Below are positions 15,000 through 24,477 of a DNA stretch of 64,000 bases, one piece after another. Position 1 is the stretch's first letter. Every line of letters begins with the position of its first letter. Source of the stretch: Phycisphaerae bacterium (GTDB lineage Bacteria > Planctomycetota > Phycisphaerae > UBA1845); the NCBI GenBank assembly GCA_029260075.1, contig JAJDDY010000052.1, forward strand, positions 1 to 64,000. The letters are read 5' to 3'. Under the pieces are notes generated by a model, which worked only from the letters and a program-made list of their open reading frames with translations, was not told the DNA's origin and searched no databases. A program made the translations under genes and the position numbers.

Positions 15000-17762
15000 C
15001 TACGGTACGACGAGTTCCAGGTTGTGCGATCTTGGGCCGTCGTTCACTTCGCGGAGCATGAGACGGACCGTTCGGCCGATAAGCGACGCCCCGTTGGGGA
15101 ACCGATACCGGACGGTCTGGCTGTCACCAGGAAGCAGACCGGACATGGGTCGGTATTGTCTCTGTTGACCAGGTACGACCGCCGCACCCCGAAAACTGAG
15201 CACGTTCTTGGTATGGTTGGTGACGACGTGGTGGAGAACGAGATCAGAGCGTTCCACAACGGCCGTACCCCAGACCGCGACGTCCGTCAATTCAAGGCTC
15301 ACTTCGAGCGGTACTTCGAGGTAGTACGGCGGGCTCTCTAGCGAAATTTGCGCCACAATGGATTTTGTGCCGGCCGGTTCGTTATGGGGGTAGCGGATCT
15401 CCAGCGGTAGGTGGCTGATTCGTCGCGCTTGCGCGGAGAAGCTTCGATGTCGCCGTGATAGGGCCCATGTGCTCGGCGCCAAGAGGCTCAGTTCGCCATT
15501 TATGGAGTGGTCACCGTGATAGGCGATTTCGATTGCGTGCGAGACGATTTCGCTTCCGGTGTCGACGCGTCGCGGTGTCAGCGTCATGGCGGTTCGAAAA
15601 TCGATGAGCCATCGATCCACCCCGCTAACGAAGACGGGCGTGTTGGTTACACGGACGACCTGTCGCCCGTGTTCATCGCGTCCCAGTGGTGTGGTGTTTC
15701 CCCAAAGGTCGACCTGGCGGCGGGCCTGGCCCAGTTGGATGGCGTATTGCTTCCCGCTTGGCGGCGCGTATCGATCCCAGATGACAAGTGTGGTGTTCGT
15801 GTCGTCGCTAAAGGCGAGGCAAACAACACCTTCGCCGAGCGCGACGCGCGGTCCGGGCCTGAGGTTGCCCAGTGAGCTCGCGATCGTTCGCATGGCGATG
15901 AAGTCTTCAGTCGGTTCGGCTGTTCGGCCGAACACGCCATCGCGCACCCGCCAGGTCTGTGGTGCGAATACTGTGTCGGCGCCGCCGTGGCGAGCAAGCA
16001 CCATGCGCTGCGTCCAGTCGGCCAGACGCGGCAGGCGACGATATCGATCTTCAGGCGCCGGCTCGATGTAGACCGAGACCCTCACGTATCCATCGCTCTT
16101 GGCCTGTTTGATGAGCGTGGCGAACGAATCCGGATCAATCTCGCGTCCCATCGTCAGGACAAGATGATCGACAGACGGTTTGCCGGCGTTGTCATTACTT
16201 GCCGCGCGAACGGGTACAGCAAGTCGCGGTATGGTGATGAACGCACGCATCGCCTGTCCGAGTTGGGCGATGGCCTTGTCCAGCTCGACAGGGTCAGCCA
16301 CAGGCGGCGCCGCGTCGGGACCGATTTGCCACCAGCGAAACGCCGTGGCGTGCGGGGCGACGACAGATGCGAGGTGTTCGTTCCAGGCGTTGGGATTGCC
16401 GGCAAGTAGATCGATCAAAGGTCGCACGTAGGCGCCGCTTCCCCGAACGATGCCGCCCGGCGGTCCAACGAACACCGCTGATAAATCGAATCCACGTTTG
16501 ACCAGCTCCTGCAACATGCGATCCGTCGAGCGACGCTGTTGGATTGTCGGCGGCGCGTCAGGTAATCCGGTCCAGACCGGGAGCTTGACGGATCCCACCG
16601 CTTGCGCATCAAGAAGTGCCAACTCGGTGTCAGTATCCGTTCGAGCGCGAGGATCGATCACCACGCCGAACGATCGCCCAAGTGAACCGCTGGCGTTGTC
16701 GATGTCCTCTACTTTGGCGAAAGTGAGCGTGCGCGTGACCAGCAGTGTCTTGCCGGCATAGACGTCCAGACGGGCGTGGTAGATTCCCGGACCCAAGTGG
16801 GCAAGCGACACCGAGGGCGGATCGGCGGACCCGTTGGGCGTGGTCATGACGGAGTGACGTTCCACCATCACGCCATCCGCAGCCATGATCGACAGTGTAC
16901 CGGTCGGGGCCGGTCGTTCGTTGGCCGCCAGACTGATTCGAAGCATTGGCTCATCGTTTGGCGTGATGACATTTCCCTCGACGCCTGTGCTCAACTGAGC
17001 ACGGGGTAGGGCGAATACGGTGATGTCATCAAACCAAGCCCCGGCGAATAGATCTCGGTGTGCGATTTGTCGACGATGCGGCGGGGCGTCGTTCCACGTT
17101 GCCCCCTGAACAACCCACGCGGTCAATCCAATGGACGCGGCTTCGTCCGGCGCCGCTGCCAAGTGAAGCTCGATGCGTTGCCACTCGTCCGACGCATTTT
17201 CTCCTCCGATATAGCGCGAGCGCACAAGAGACCCGTCAATGGGTAGGCCGAGACGATCCACGAAGTGAGCGCTCAGGCAGGCGCGGGCGTACCGAAGGCG
17301 ATCCGGTCGAATGTAGGCTTGAATGCGGTAGTCGGTGCTCGCATTGACCGGAGTGTTCGGACCGGAGTAGCGATAGGCCACATTGCGTCCTTCGCATTGA
17401 AGATGAAACGAAGGGGCTCCGGGTCGACCAATGGCGTCATCGAATTTTCCTGTGGCGTAGTGAGGGAAGCCGTCGAGGACCAACGGCTCCCAGTATCTTG
17501 GTACGTCCTCAAGGTTGCCGTCGTCGCGCTCTGCGAAGTCGAAACGATGCACGATCCGGTTCGAGGATTCGGCAGCGTCTTCGTCGCTTTGGGCACGCGC
17601 GTCGGGTTCAAGCGAGATCAGCGGCTGAACTGCTAGTACGCTCAGCCCAACGACGGCTACAAGCCGCAACCGCGACGCGCTGTGGCGCGATTGCCGAGGA
17701 GCGCGCACTTCGCCGAAGCCGGCACGCGATTGGGGGAGCCCGGATTTTGGCGCGACGGTCAT
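15000..17762 (-). CDS. Large exported protein of unknown function
   Basis: 920 aa from the ATG at 17762; a TTG at 17816 would add 18 residues. A basic stretch and then LRLVAVVGLSVLAVQPLISL around residues 32-52 form a signal peptide or anchor. The next 200 residues contain many aromatic residues and a WFDDITVFALP motif, resembling a beta-sandwich carbohydrate-binding module. The middle (about 350-600) could be a TIM-barrel, glycosidase-like domain, with WWQIGPD and VRVSVYIEPAPEDRY, but I see no certain catalytic pair. The C-terminal 250 residues look like beta-sandwich domains. It converges with the ECF gene. I would call it a cell-surface or periplasmic protein and leave the activity open. 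Confidence 0.75.
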   Translation of the reverse strand: MTVAPKSGLPQSRAGFGEVRAPRQSRHSASRLRLVAVVGLSVLAVQPLISLEPDARAQSDEDAAESSNRIVHRFDFAERDDGNLEDVPRYWEPLVLDGFPHYATGKFDDAIGRPGAPSFHLQCEGRNVAYRYSGPNTPVNASTDYRIQAYIRPDRLRYARACLSAHFVDRLGLPIDGSLVRSRYIGGENASDEWQRIELHLAAAPDEAASIGLTAWVVQGATWNDAPPHRRQIAHRDLFAGAWFDDITVFALPRAQLSTGVEGNVITPNDEPMLRISLAANERPAPTGTLSIMAADGVMVERHSVMTTPNGSADPPSVSLAHLGPGIYHARLDVYAGKTLLVTRTLTFAKVEDIDNASGSLGRSFGVVIDPRARTDTDTELALLDAQAVGSVKLPVWTGLPDAPPTIQQRRSTDRMLQELVKRGFDLSAVFVGPPGGIVRGSGAYVRPLIDLLAGNPNAWNEHLASVVAPHATAFRWWQIGPDAAPPVADPVELDKAIAQLGQAMRAFITIPRLAVPVRAASNDNAGKPSVDHLVLTMGREIDPDSFATLIKQAKSDGYVRVSVYIEPAPEDRYRRLPRLADWTQRMVLARHGGADTVFAPQTWRVRDGVFGRTAEPTEDFIAMRTIASSLGNLRPGPRVALGEGVVCLAFSDDTNTTLVIWDRYAPPSGKQYAIQLGQARRQVDLWGNTTPLGRDEHGRQVVRVTNTPVFVSGVDRWLIDFRTAMTLTPRRVDTGSEIVSHAIEIAYHGDHSINGELSLLAPSTWALSRRHRSFSAQARRISHLPLEIRYPHNEPAGTKSIVAQISLESPPYYLEVPLEVSLELTDVAVWGTAVVERSDLVLHHVVTNHTKNVLSFRGAAVVPGQQRQYRPMSGLLPGDSQTVRYRFPNGASLIGRTVRLMLREVNDGPRSHNLELVVP

Positions 17763-18161
17763 GGGGAACAAATCATTCCTGTTGCCTAGATCGACTACGA
17801 ACGCTCCGCCAGCCAATAGTCTGTGAGCGAGGCATTCCCATCAGACGCCGCGTCCCGTCGTTGCTGAGATTATCGGTGCGGCCTGTGGGCGTCGTTAGTG
17901 TTGGCGTCGGACTACCTGCGATGTTTTCGGTCCATTCGGATCGGCTGCGGCATACCGCAGGTCGAGGAAATGCCAGGAGCTACGCTCTTGCACGGTCATC
18001 TTTGCGTCCGATAACGAGGCGCAGTGGTGCGGATTCCGAGCACGTGGTACCCTTCGCGCGTTCGCTCCAGCCGGCGTGGCGTGTCCCCATCAAGAAAGGG
18101 ATCATCGCCAGTGGGCCGTCCGCTGGGAGCTGGTGCCAAACTTTTTCAACAGGAGTTCAAC
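17763..18161. other. Divergent intergenic region
   Basis: It lies between two divergent exported-protein genes and should hold both promoters. No gene is recognised. The last 60 bases are a degraded family II repeat that supplies the ribosome binding site of the lipoprotein gene. Confidence 0.4.
18098..18158. repeat. Dispersed repeat, family II, degenerate copy 2
   Basis: GGATCATCGCCAGTGG ... GAGCTGGTGCCAAACTTTTT followed by CAACAGGAG follows the family pattern with several changes. The final AGGAG is the ribosome binding site for the gene starting at 18162. Confidence 0.45.
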
Positions 18162-18950
18162 ATGGTCGCAACCCGCTGGTCGTTCTTACTCCCTTCCGTG
18201 TTTGCTGTTGGCGTGATTGCTCTATCGGGCGGATGTTCCGAACGTGAGAGTTCGGTCAACATGACCGCCCATCGGGCTCCCGACCTGACCGACCCGATGG
18301 ACATACTCCAACGCGTTGACGACGCCACCAAGGCCGTCAAGACAGTGAAGTATACGGGGTCGGTTCACGGGGAGGGTGCGGCGGCGTCGCGTATGTCACG
18401 AATCGAGGGCACGGTCATCCTGGCTGATTGGGATAACGGGATGCCGTCAAAGTTCTGGAGTGACGTGTCGGGCGAGCGACGCGGTACGGGCGAGAAGTTT
18501 GAGATTACAGTCGGCGGCGACGGCGAGAATTTCTACGTGACCGATCATCCCAACAAGATCGCGTATGAAGACATTGACCCGACGGTGCTAGGAAATACGG
18601 GAGGTGTGGCGCAGGAGCTTTGGATGCTGGAGTTCCTTCATCCCACTCCATTCAGCGACGAACTCAACGGCGATTCTCAGACGCTGGTCGGAACCAAGAC
18701 GATCGCGGGTGAAGAGTGCTACGAAATTCGTGTGGAGTACGCTGGCGGTCAGGGCGAGGCCTTTTGGTGCTTCTCCAAGAACGATTTCTTGCCCCGTCAG
18801 CGAACGGACATCTTGCGGTCGCGTGACGGCGCTGCTGCGTCGCGCGTCCGAACGATCACATCGCTAACCGTAGACCCCAAAATTGACGCATCGACGTTTC
18901 GCCTGAAGCTTCCCTACGGATATACCAAGTCGGACGACTTCGCACCGTAG
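18162..18950 (+). CDS. LolA-like outer-membrane lipoprotein
   Basis: 262 aa. A lipoprotein signal peptide with lipobox LSGGC puts the modified Cys at residue 25; AGGAG lies 6 bases before the ATG. The mature part starts with DPMDILQRVDDATKAVKTV and a run of short beta strands (VKYTGSVHGEG, IEGTVILADWD, FEITVGGDGENFYVTD, GEECYEIRVEY, YTKSDDF), the pattern of the LolA/LppX-like half-barrel fold that carries lipids or lipoproteins. This is a fold-level guess. No Lol partner is adjacent. Lgt from 5308 would process it. Confidence 0.75.
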   Translation: MVATRWSFLLPSVFAVGVIALSGGCSERESSVNMTAHRAPDLTDPMDILQRVDDATKAVKTVKYTGSVHGEGAAASRMSRIEGTVILADWDNGMPSKFWSDVSGERRGTGEKFEITVGGDGENFYVTDHPNKIAYEDIDPTVLGNTGGVAQELWMLEFLHPTPFSDELNGDSQTLVGTKTIAGEECYEIRVEYAGGQGEAFWCFSKNDFLPRQRTDILRSRDGAAASRVRTITSLTVDPKIDASTFRLKLPYGYTKSDDFAP

Positions 18951-19092
18951 CACAGCCGCCGGGCGACCCATTCGCGCAATCACAAGCACCATACGGGTTT
19001 CGCGCATCGAAATTCACGGAGGCGCATGCGACTCTGGCGCAGCAAGACGTCGGCGCGTGCCGCGCTGCGCGGTGACTTCGTCACCCAGACAC

Positions 19093-20787
19093 CTACGGTG
19101 CGCACGGTCCGAGGCATTGGGTCGAGTCAAAGAAGTTCAGGCCCCGAAAAGCGGTGAGCGCGACGACGACATCAAGGATGCTTACCACGCCATCCGGCCC
19201 GCACGTCATGCCGTTCGCGTCGGCACCGATCAGATCTACATAGTGTAGGTCGGGGGCCGTGGGGTCGCTGCGTAGTCGGTCGAGAATGGCGACGACGTCG
19301 ATGATGTCGATGCTTCCGTCCGGAGGCTGCCACGCACCACCGGCGACCGGACCGACCGTGTCACCCCACACGCCGGTGGACCCAGCGGCGGCAGGCGACA
19401 GCACGGCGGACCCCGATACCCCGTAGTCGCAAGCAACAGAATAGCTCTGTTCCGGTACGATCACCGCGTCGCAAATGTATACGGTTCCCCAAGCGTCCGG
19501 TAGCTGAAAAACCGGCGTTCCGCCGAGTCGACCATCAGCACGGACATAGAGCGATAAGCAGCCGGTCGTTCCATCGCCAAGGCTGTCGGTAACCAGCATG
19601 GCCATCGGCAGGTTCAGGGTAGGCGGCGTCACGTGAATGCATCGAGCGCCGAAACCTTCGACCTCCGGCGGCACGAGGTTGCACAACCATAGCGTTGCCG
19701 GTTGGCCCGGTTCCGTCCAAACGGCCACAAGGAACTCGCGATCCAAGCAGTCGACATCTCCATCCGCGTCGTAGTCAAAGAAACCACACGCGGGCGGGCT
19801 GAACCGTACGCCCTCGCCGGAGTAGCAACCATCGAAGCTGGCTATGTCCATCGAATCGACGTCGCCATCCGCGTCGAAGTCACCATCGGGCATGGTCACA
19901 TTGACTTGCGCGTGCCCCGTGAGCAAGGCGGTGACGGCGCGAGTGATGGACGTGGCAAAACCGTAGTCGATGTAGCCCGGCGTATCGACGCTGTCGAGTG
20001 CCGTGTGGTAGTTGGGGTTTCCCCATTCCTCGATGATCAGGCAAGCCTCAAAACCCGCCCACTCAAACGGCGCGTGGTCGCTGGCGTCCATCGGGCCATA
20101 CACAACAGCAGAGAGACCCCGTCCGTAGGTCTCGACGGCCTGTGAGAGGGCGAGTTTGATCGGATTGGACGGGGCGTATCCGTAGATGTCGACCACGTCG
20201 TTGCCGAGGTTATAGGCTACCATGTCCGCTTGGATCATGCCGAGTATGTTGTCGTTCTGATGCGCCGCCACATACGCCTGACTGCCCACAAGTCCCTGTT
20301 CCTCACGATCGAAAGCAATGAAGCGTATGGTAGACGCGGAGTCGTACGCGCTCAATACGCGAGCCGTTTCAAGCACCAATGCCACGCCGCTGGCATCGTC
20401 GTCGGCGCCAGGGTTGTCGACTGAATCGTAGTGTGCTCCGAGAATGTACACTCGATCGGGTGTTGTCGTGCCTGTCTTTGTTCCGACGACGTTGAAGTAC
20501 GTGCCGCCACCGTAGTTGAATGCCTCATAAGAGACGGTCAACCCGAACGATTCCATTAACGTGGCGATGTTGTCGCGCGCCAGGTCATGCTCAGGACCGA
20601 AGCCGCGATCGTCTCCGTTGTGCGTAAACAGCATGTCATCAAGAAAGTGGCGATAGCTTGTTTCGGAGACTTTCGCCGCGGCCACACGCGCGGCGTCGGA
20701 CGCCATCGCGGGTGTGGCGGACGCGATGAGTGAGGCTAGGGCGGCTGTCAGGAGTGAATTACAGAAAACTTTCGTCGGACGAAGCAT
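19093..20787 (-). CDS. Secreted M28 family zinc aminopeptidase with Ca-binding-type C-terminal repeats
   Basis: 564 aa. A signal peptide (LLTAALASLIASATPAMA) is followed by the M28 peptidase domain. Zinc-site motifs are GAHYDSVDNPGADDDASG (His and Asp ligands) and DREEQGLVGS (catalytic and ligand Glu), with ADMVAYNLG and a later DASDHAPFEWAG supplying the remaining ligands. After residue 300 come Asp-rich segments, DFDADGDVDSMDI and DYDADGDVDCLDREF, and near the end a dockerin-like DGVVSILDVVVALTAF. These tails are typical of planctomycete exported proteins. The ATG at 20787 has AGGAGG 5 bases upstream. A GTG at 20793 lies against that site and is less likely. It would release N-terminal amino acids from peptides outside the cytoplasm. 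Confidence 0.9.
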   Translation of the reverse strand: MLRPTKVFCNSLLTAALASLIASATPAMASDAARVAAAKVSETSYRHFLDDMLFTHNGDDRGFGPEHDLARDNIATLMESFGLTVSYEAFNYGGGTYFNVVGTKTGTTTPDRVYILGAHYDSVDNPGADDDASGVALVLETARVLSAYDSASTIRFIAFDREEQGLVGSQAYVAAHQNDNILGMIQADMVAYNLGNDVVDIYGYAPSNPIKLALSQAVETYGRGLSAVVYGPMDASDHAPFEWAGFEACLIIEEWGNPNYHTALDSVDTPGYIDYGFATSITRAVTALLTGHAQVNVTMPDGDFDADGDVDSMDIASFDGCYSGEGVRFSPPACGFFDYDADGDVDCLDREFLVAVWTEPGQPATLWLCNLVPPEVEGFGARCIHVTPPTLNLPMAMLVTDSLGDGTTGCLSLYVRADGRLGGTPVFQLPDAWGTVYICDAVIVPEQSYSVACDYGVSGSAVLSPAAAGSTGVWGDTVGPVAGGAWQPPDGSIDIIDVVAILDRLRSDPTAPDLHYVDLIGADANGMTCGPDGVVSILDVVVALTAFRGLNFFDSTQCLGPCAP

Positions 20788-21125
20788 GCGCACCTCCTTA
20801 GGTTCGTTGAACGAACAACCAACCTCGTCTCCGCAACTTTGCCCGAGTGCCCCATGTTACTCAAAAAGGCGTGCCCATTGCAAGAGGTTCGCGTTCTGTC
20901 GGCGTCTTTGCTCGAATCTCGGTTAACTCTCGACGCTGTACATGGATCATGACGCATCCGTCTGTTGATCTGACGAACCGCCGACACCGCCGCGCGTCGA
21001 GCTCCGGCCAAAAAAATGGTTGGACGACCCGTCGGAAACCGGACCGCATCGACGAACCCCCCACTCTCTTGCTAGAATGGTCCGGGTGCGTGGGAACACG
21101 CTCACGCACAGGAGGTGTAGGGAGT
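20788..21125. other. Divergent intergenic region between the peptidase and HAF-repeat genes
   Basis: Both promoters should be here. The frame of the right-hand gene stays open through most of it, but no ATG with a ribosome binding site is present. I see no small gene or clear promoter pair. Confidence 0.35.
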
Positions 21126-22532
21126 TTGTCCATCCGCGCGTTGCTCTTAGTCTTAACTATCGTAGGCGCGCGATCCGCGCCCACGTGGGCCGGAGTCTGG
21201 CCAAAGGCAGTTGAGCCGGTCGCGAACGATCAGACTCAATCGCCGGGTGTGCTTGTGGCGGCGGGGCAAGCAATGGCGTTACGACACCCGCGACCCTCGG
21301 CGTTCGCGCTCCGCTACGACGTCGTCAACCTCGGTGTTCCGCCGGGCGGCGGTACGAGTGTGGCCACGGCGATCAACGATCAGGGGCAGGTCGTCGGTGT
21401 CGTACGCTCGGGTTTCGCGTTGACCGGCACGGATGCGTTTGTTTGGGAAGCAGGGTTCATGGACCTTCTTCCCCGCGCAGATTTCGATCGATCGGTAGCC
21501 ACCGGCCTTAACCATCAAGGTCAAATAGTTGGCACTCTTTCCACGACCGGCACGTCGGCCGTTGCCGAGGGCGTTCGATGGACGCGCGACGCAGATTTGT
21601 GGGTGACGGACTTCTTGGGTGACTTGGGAGGTAGCAGCTTCGCCAGCGACATCAACAGCGCCAGCCTGGTCGTGGGTACGTCGTGTACGTCGGTGATTGC
21701 TTGCGCTCCGACGCGAGCCTATCGCGGACAGATTGCGGAAGGTGGGGCTGATCTTCGAGACTTGGGGGCGCTCGGCGGCGACGCGAGCGGCGCCAACGCC
21801 ATCAATGACCTCGGATTCAATCAGACCGGTCAGATTGTCGGCGAGGCGGAACTGCCCGACGGCACGATGCACGCGTTCGTGTGGCCGCTGGGCCAGCAGG
21901 CGATAATGACCGATTTGGGCACTCTGGCGGACGTTCCAGGCGAATTTCGAGCGAGCGGCGCGAACGATATCAACAGCGGCGACCCCGTGATCATTGTAGG
22001 CCGGTCGACCCGTGCGACTGACGACGGCGTCGATGCGGTCGCTTGGGTGCAGGTGGGAGCGGGCGAGTGGTCCATCGCCGACCTCGGCACGCTCGGCGGA
22101 AACCATGCAGATGCGCTGGCCGTCAATGATTTCGGCCGAGTGGTTGGGGCGTCCCAGACGGCGACCGACGGCGAGCGGGCTTTCGTTGCGTCCGCTCTCG
22201 GTGCAAGTGATATGATTGATCTGAACATGCTGACGGGGTGCGATTCGGATTGGTTGCTTCGACGCGCCAACGACATTAACACCGCCGGGTCGATCGTCGG
22301 GGGCGGTGAAGTCGCGGGCCAATCGAGGGCGTTCTTGTTGACGTCCTTCGTCGCGGGCGACTGCGACGGTGATCAAAGCGTCAGTCTCTTTGATTGGCAA
22401 TTGTACGTCGACTGTATGACAGGCCCCGACGAGCCAATCGGCGTGGCGTGTGGTTGCTTCGACTTGGATTGCAACGGTTCGATCGACGCACACGACGCCG
22501 CCGATCTGGCTGTCGTCTTGATGCGTCCCTAG
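21126..22532 (+). CDS. Exported HAF-type repeat protein 1
   Basis: About 468 aa. I chose the TTG at 21126 because AGGAGG lies 10 bases upstream and a clean signal peptide follows (SIRALLLVLTIVGARSAPTWAG). The frame is open back to 20847 without a better start. The body is built of about six repeats of roughly 50 residues in which a line such as DLGTLGG is followed by AxAINDxGxVVG and a FVW or AVAW segment; this is the HAF-family extracellular repeat. The C-terminus carries GDCDGDQSVSLFDWQLYVDCM and DLDCNGSIDAHDAADL, two Asp-rich dockerin-like loops. Probable surface or secreted beta-propeller-like protein of unknown ligand. Confidence 0.8.
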   Translation: MSIRALLLVLTIVGARSAPTWAGVWPKAVEPVANDQTQSPGVLVAAGQAMALRHPRPSAFALRYDVVNLGVPPGGGTSVATAINDQGQVVGVVRSGFALTGTDAFVWEAGFMDLLPRADFDRSVATGLNHQGQIVGTLSTTGTSAVAEGVRWTRDADLWVTDFLGDLGGSSFASDINSASLVVGTSCTSVIACAPTRAYRGQIAEGGADLRDLGALGGDASGANAINDLGFNQTGQIVGEAELPDGTMHAFVWPLGQQAIMTDLGTLADVPGEFRASGANDINSGDPVIIVGRSTRATDDGVDAVAWVQVGAGEWSIADLGTLGGNHADALAVNDFGRVVGASQTATDGERAFVASALGASDMIDLNMLTGCDSDWLLRRANDINTAGSIVGGGEVAGQSRAFLLTSFVAGDCDGDQSVSLFDWQLYVDCMTGPDEPIGVACGCFDLDCNGSIDAHDAADLAVVLMRP

Positions 22533-22533
22533 C

Positions 22534-22676
22534 AGGACAGTTGAACAAGTGTGGCGCCAGCTACCAGCCGGTGATCTATTAGCCATCTCCGTCTCTTGAC
22601 GGGCGTAAGTTCCGTTGTCACGTGCGGGTTAGCGGCGACGTGATTCAAAACCAGCCTTGTTCAACAGGCTGTTTGT
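22534..22676. repeat. Dispersed repeat, family II, full-length copy 3 with terminal inverted repeats
   Basis: The ends are TTGAACAAG (22541-22549) and CTTGTTCAA (22656-22664). Inside lie GTGGCGCCAGCTACCAGCC, GGTGATCTATTAG, CTCTTGACGGGCGTAAG and GCGGCGACGTGATTCAAAA. The copy at 48368-48500 matches over the same span. The layout resembles a small non-autonomous transposable element. Confidence 0.7.
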
Positions 22677-22776
22677 CGACAATTCATAGGGCGGTCGAAA
22701 TCGCTCAGGAAGAGTGAGGCGGTAGCCACCGCACGCCAATCGGAGACGGAACGACATCAACTTCGGAGAGGTTACT

Positions 22777-24222
22777 ATGCTCGCGTACAAAGTAATTCCC
22801 ACCATGCGTTTCGTGGCTGTGGCGATTTCGGTCTTGACGTTCACGGGTTGTGCAGCGCGCGCGCCGAGGCTTGATGAGTTGTACAGTCGATCCGCCGCCT
22901 ACCACGATGCGTACACGAATCCCGTCATCGTCATACCCGGCATCTTGGGTTCGCGTCTTGTGGACTCGGAGTCGGGGCGCACGGCGTGGGGGGCTTGGAC
23001 CGGTCAATACGCCAACCCGAGCAAGACGGATGGTCTGCGCCTGCTCGCACTACCGATGGAAATGGGGACGCCGCTTCGAGCACTTACGGACGACGTCGTT
23101 CCTGACGGCGTGCTCGATCGACTACGAATCAGTTTCTTTGGCCTACCGATCGAGCTAAACGCCTACGCGAACATTCTCGGAATCTTGGGTGTCGGCGGGT
23201 TCCGCGACGAACTTCTCGGTCAAAAGGGCGTTGTGGATTATGGCAAGGATCATTTCACATGTTTTCAGTTTGCCTATGACTGGCGACGCGACATTGTCGA
23301 AAACGCGCAACTGCTGGATGCGTACATCGAAGAGAAGAGGGCGTACGTCCGGCGTGAGATATTGAAACGTTATGGCGTGGACAATGACGACATCAAGTTC
23401 GACATCGTGGCCCACTCGATGGGTGGGCTCGTCGCGCGATACTACCTTCGATATGGTTCAGCCGACCTGCCGGAAGACGGGTCGGCGGCGACGGTGACAT
23501 GGGCTGGCGCGGAGCATGTGGATCGCGTCATCTTGGTGGGCACGCCCAACGCCGGATCGGCCAAGTCACTCGATCAACTTGTGGCCGGGGCGCAGTTGAG
23601 CACCATTCTCCCCACGTATCCACCGGCGCAGCTTGGCACCATGCCCGCGTCTTACCAGTTGATGCCACGCACGCGGCACTTTGCGGTTACCTATGCAGAT
23701 GCCGAGCCCGGTGAGGCGTTGGACATTTACGACCCAGCGGTTTGGTATCGCAACGGATGGGGGTTAGCTTCACCCGATCAAGATCGCGTATTGAAGAAAT
23801 TGCTTCCTACCGTATCGTCCGCGTCGCGGCGACGTGAAATCGCGCTGGATCATCTTGGCAAGTGTCTGGATCGAGCACGCAACCTGAACGCCGCGCTAGA
23901 TAGGCCGGCCTCACCGCCGGACCATTTGCGTCTAAACCTGTTCGCCGGAGACGCCCGCCCAACGCTCGCCCGAATCGAAGTGGATAAGCAAACCGGCGCG
24001 CTAACGCCTGCCGGCGTGGCTCCGGGTGACGGTACGGTCATTCGCACAAGCGCCGTAATGGACGAGCGCGTCGGCAAAGATTGGACACCCGGTCTCCCAT
24101 CGCCAATCGACTGGGACGACGTGACCTTCCTGTTCACCGACCACCTCGGCATGACCAAGGATCCGGTTTTCCAAGACAACGTGCTGTTCCTACTGCTGGA
24201 GCGCGTACCGCCTCGGCGGTAG
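22777..24222 (+). CDS. LCAT/PDAT-like lipase or acyltransferase, lipoprotein
   Basis: 481 aa. The signal peptide ends in the lipobox TFTGC with Cys25, so this is a lipoprotein. The alpha/beta-hydrolase of the lecithin:cholesterol acyltransferase type follows: NPVIVIPGILGSRL (oxyanion region), FAYDWRRD, the nucleophile Ser214 in VAHSMGGLVARYY, an Asp in APGDGTVIRTSA and a His in FTDHLGMTKDPVF. The triad therefore looks complete. Family members hydrolyse or transfer acyl chains from phospholipids; the bacterial substrate is unknown. GGAGAGG precedes the ATG. A second ATG at 22804 is possible but lies further from that site. Confidence 0.85.
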   Translation: MLAYKVIPTMRFVAVAISVLTFTGCAARAPRLDELYSRSAAYHDAYTNPVIVIPGILGSRLVDSESGRTAWGAWTGQYANPSKTDGLRLLALPMEMGTPLRALTDDVVPDGVLDRLRISFFGLPIELNAYANILGILGVGGFRDELLGQKGVVDYGKDHFTCFQFAYDWRRDIVENAQLLDAYIEEKRAYVRREILKRYGVDNDDIKFDIVAHSMGGLVARYYLRYGSADLPEDGSAATVTWAGAEHVDRVILVGTPNAGSAKSLDQLVAGAQLSTILPTYPPAQLGTMPASYQLMPRTRHFAVTYADAEPGEALDIYDPAVWYRNGWGLASPDQDRVLKKLLPTVSSASRRREIALDHLGKCLDRARNLNAALDRPASPPDHLRLNLFAGDARPTLARIEVDKQTGALTPAGVAPGDGTVIRTSAVMDERVGKDWTPGLPSPIDWDDVTFLFTDHLGMTKDPVFQDNVLFLLLERVPPRR

Positions 24223-24342
24223 TGCGTTGGCCCGGAGGGCACTCCGGCGACCGCCCACGTCTCGCCGATCTTCACTGGATACTGTTCTACCAGCCTGCAT
24301 TTCGCCCGGCACGTTTCTTCGTTGATATTTTCCAAGAAAAAA

Positions 24343-24370
24343 CCGCCGTCCGGGAATATTCTCCGGCGGA
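24343..24370. terminator. Candidate terminator hairpin after the LCAT-like gene
   Basis: CCGCCGTCCGG and CCGGCGGA form a GC-rich stem with one bulged base around a loop containing GAATATTC. On the plus strand it is followed by only a weak T-run (GCTTGTTTGG); on the minus strand by GGTTTTTTC. It sits about 120 bases after the stop codon. Confidence 0.4.
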
Positions 24371-24477
24371 CGCTTGTTTGGAGGTAGGCCGGGGTTGTGT
24401 GGCGCCACAAATCACGCACCGCGCCGGCTTCGGAGGAATCGGGAACGTTTCACTTCACTTTCACCGGAGAGAGTCTC

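Noticed and set aside
21279-22586. 435-residue minus-strand frame opposite the HAF-repeat gene
   Set aside because: The plus strand has a signal peptide, repeats and dockerin-like loops; the minus frame has none.
24397-24477. Upstream extension of the beta-helix protein leader
   Set aside because: The first in-frame ATG with a good ribosome binding site is at 24478.
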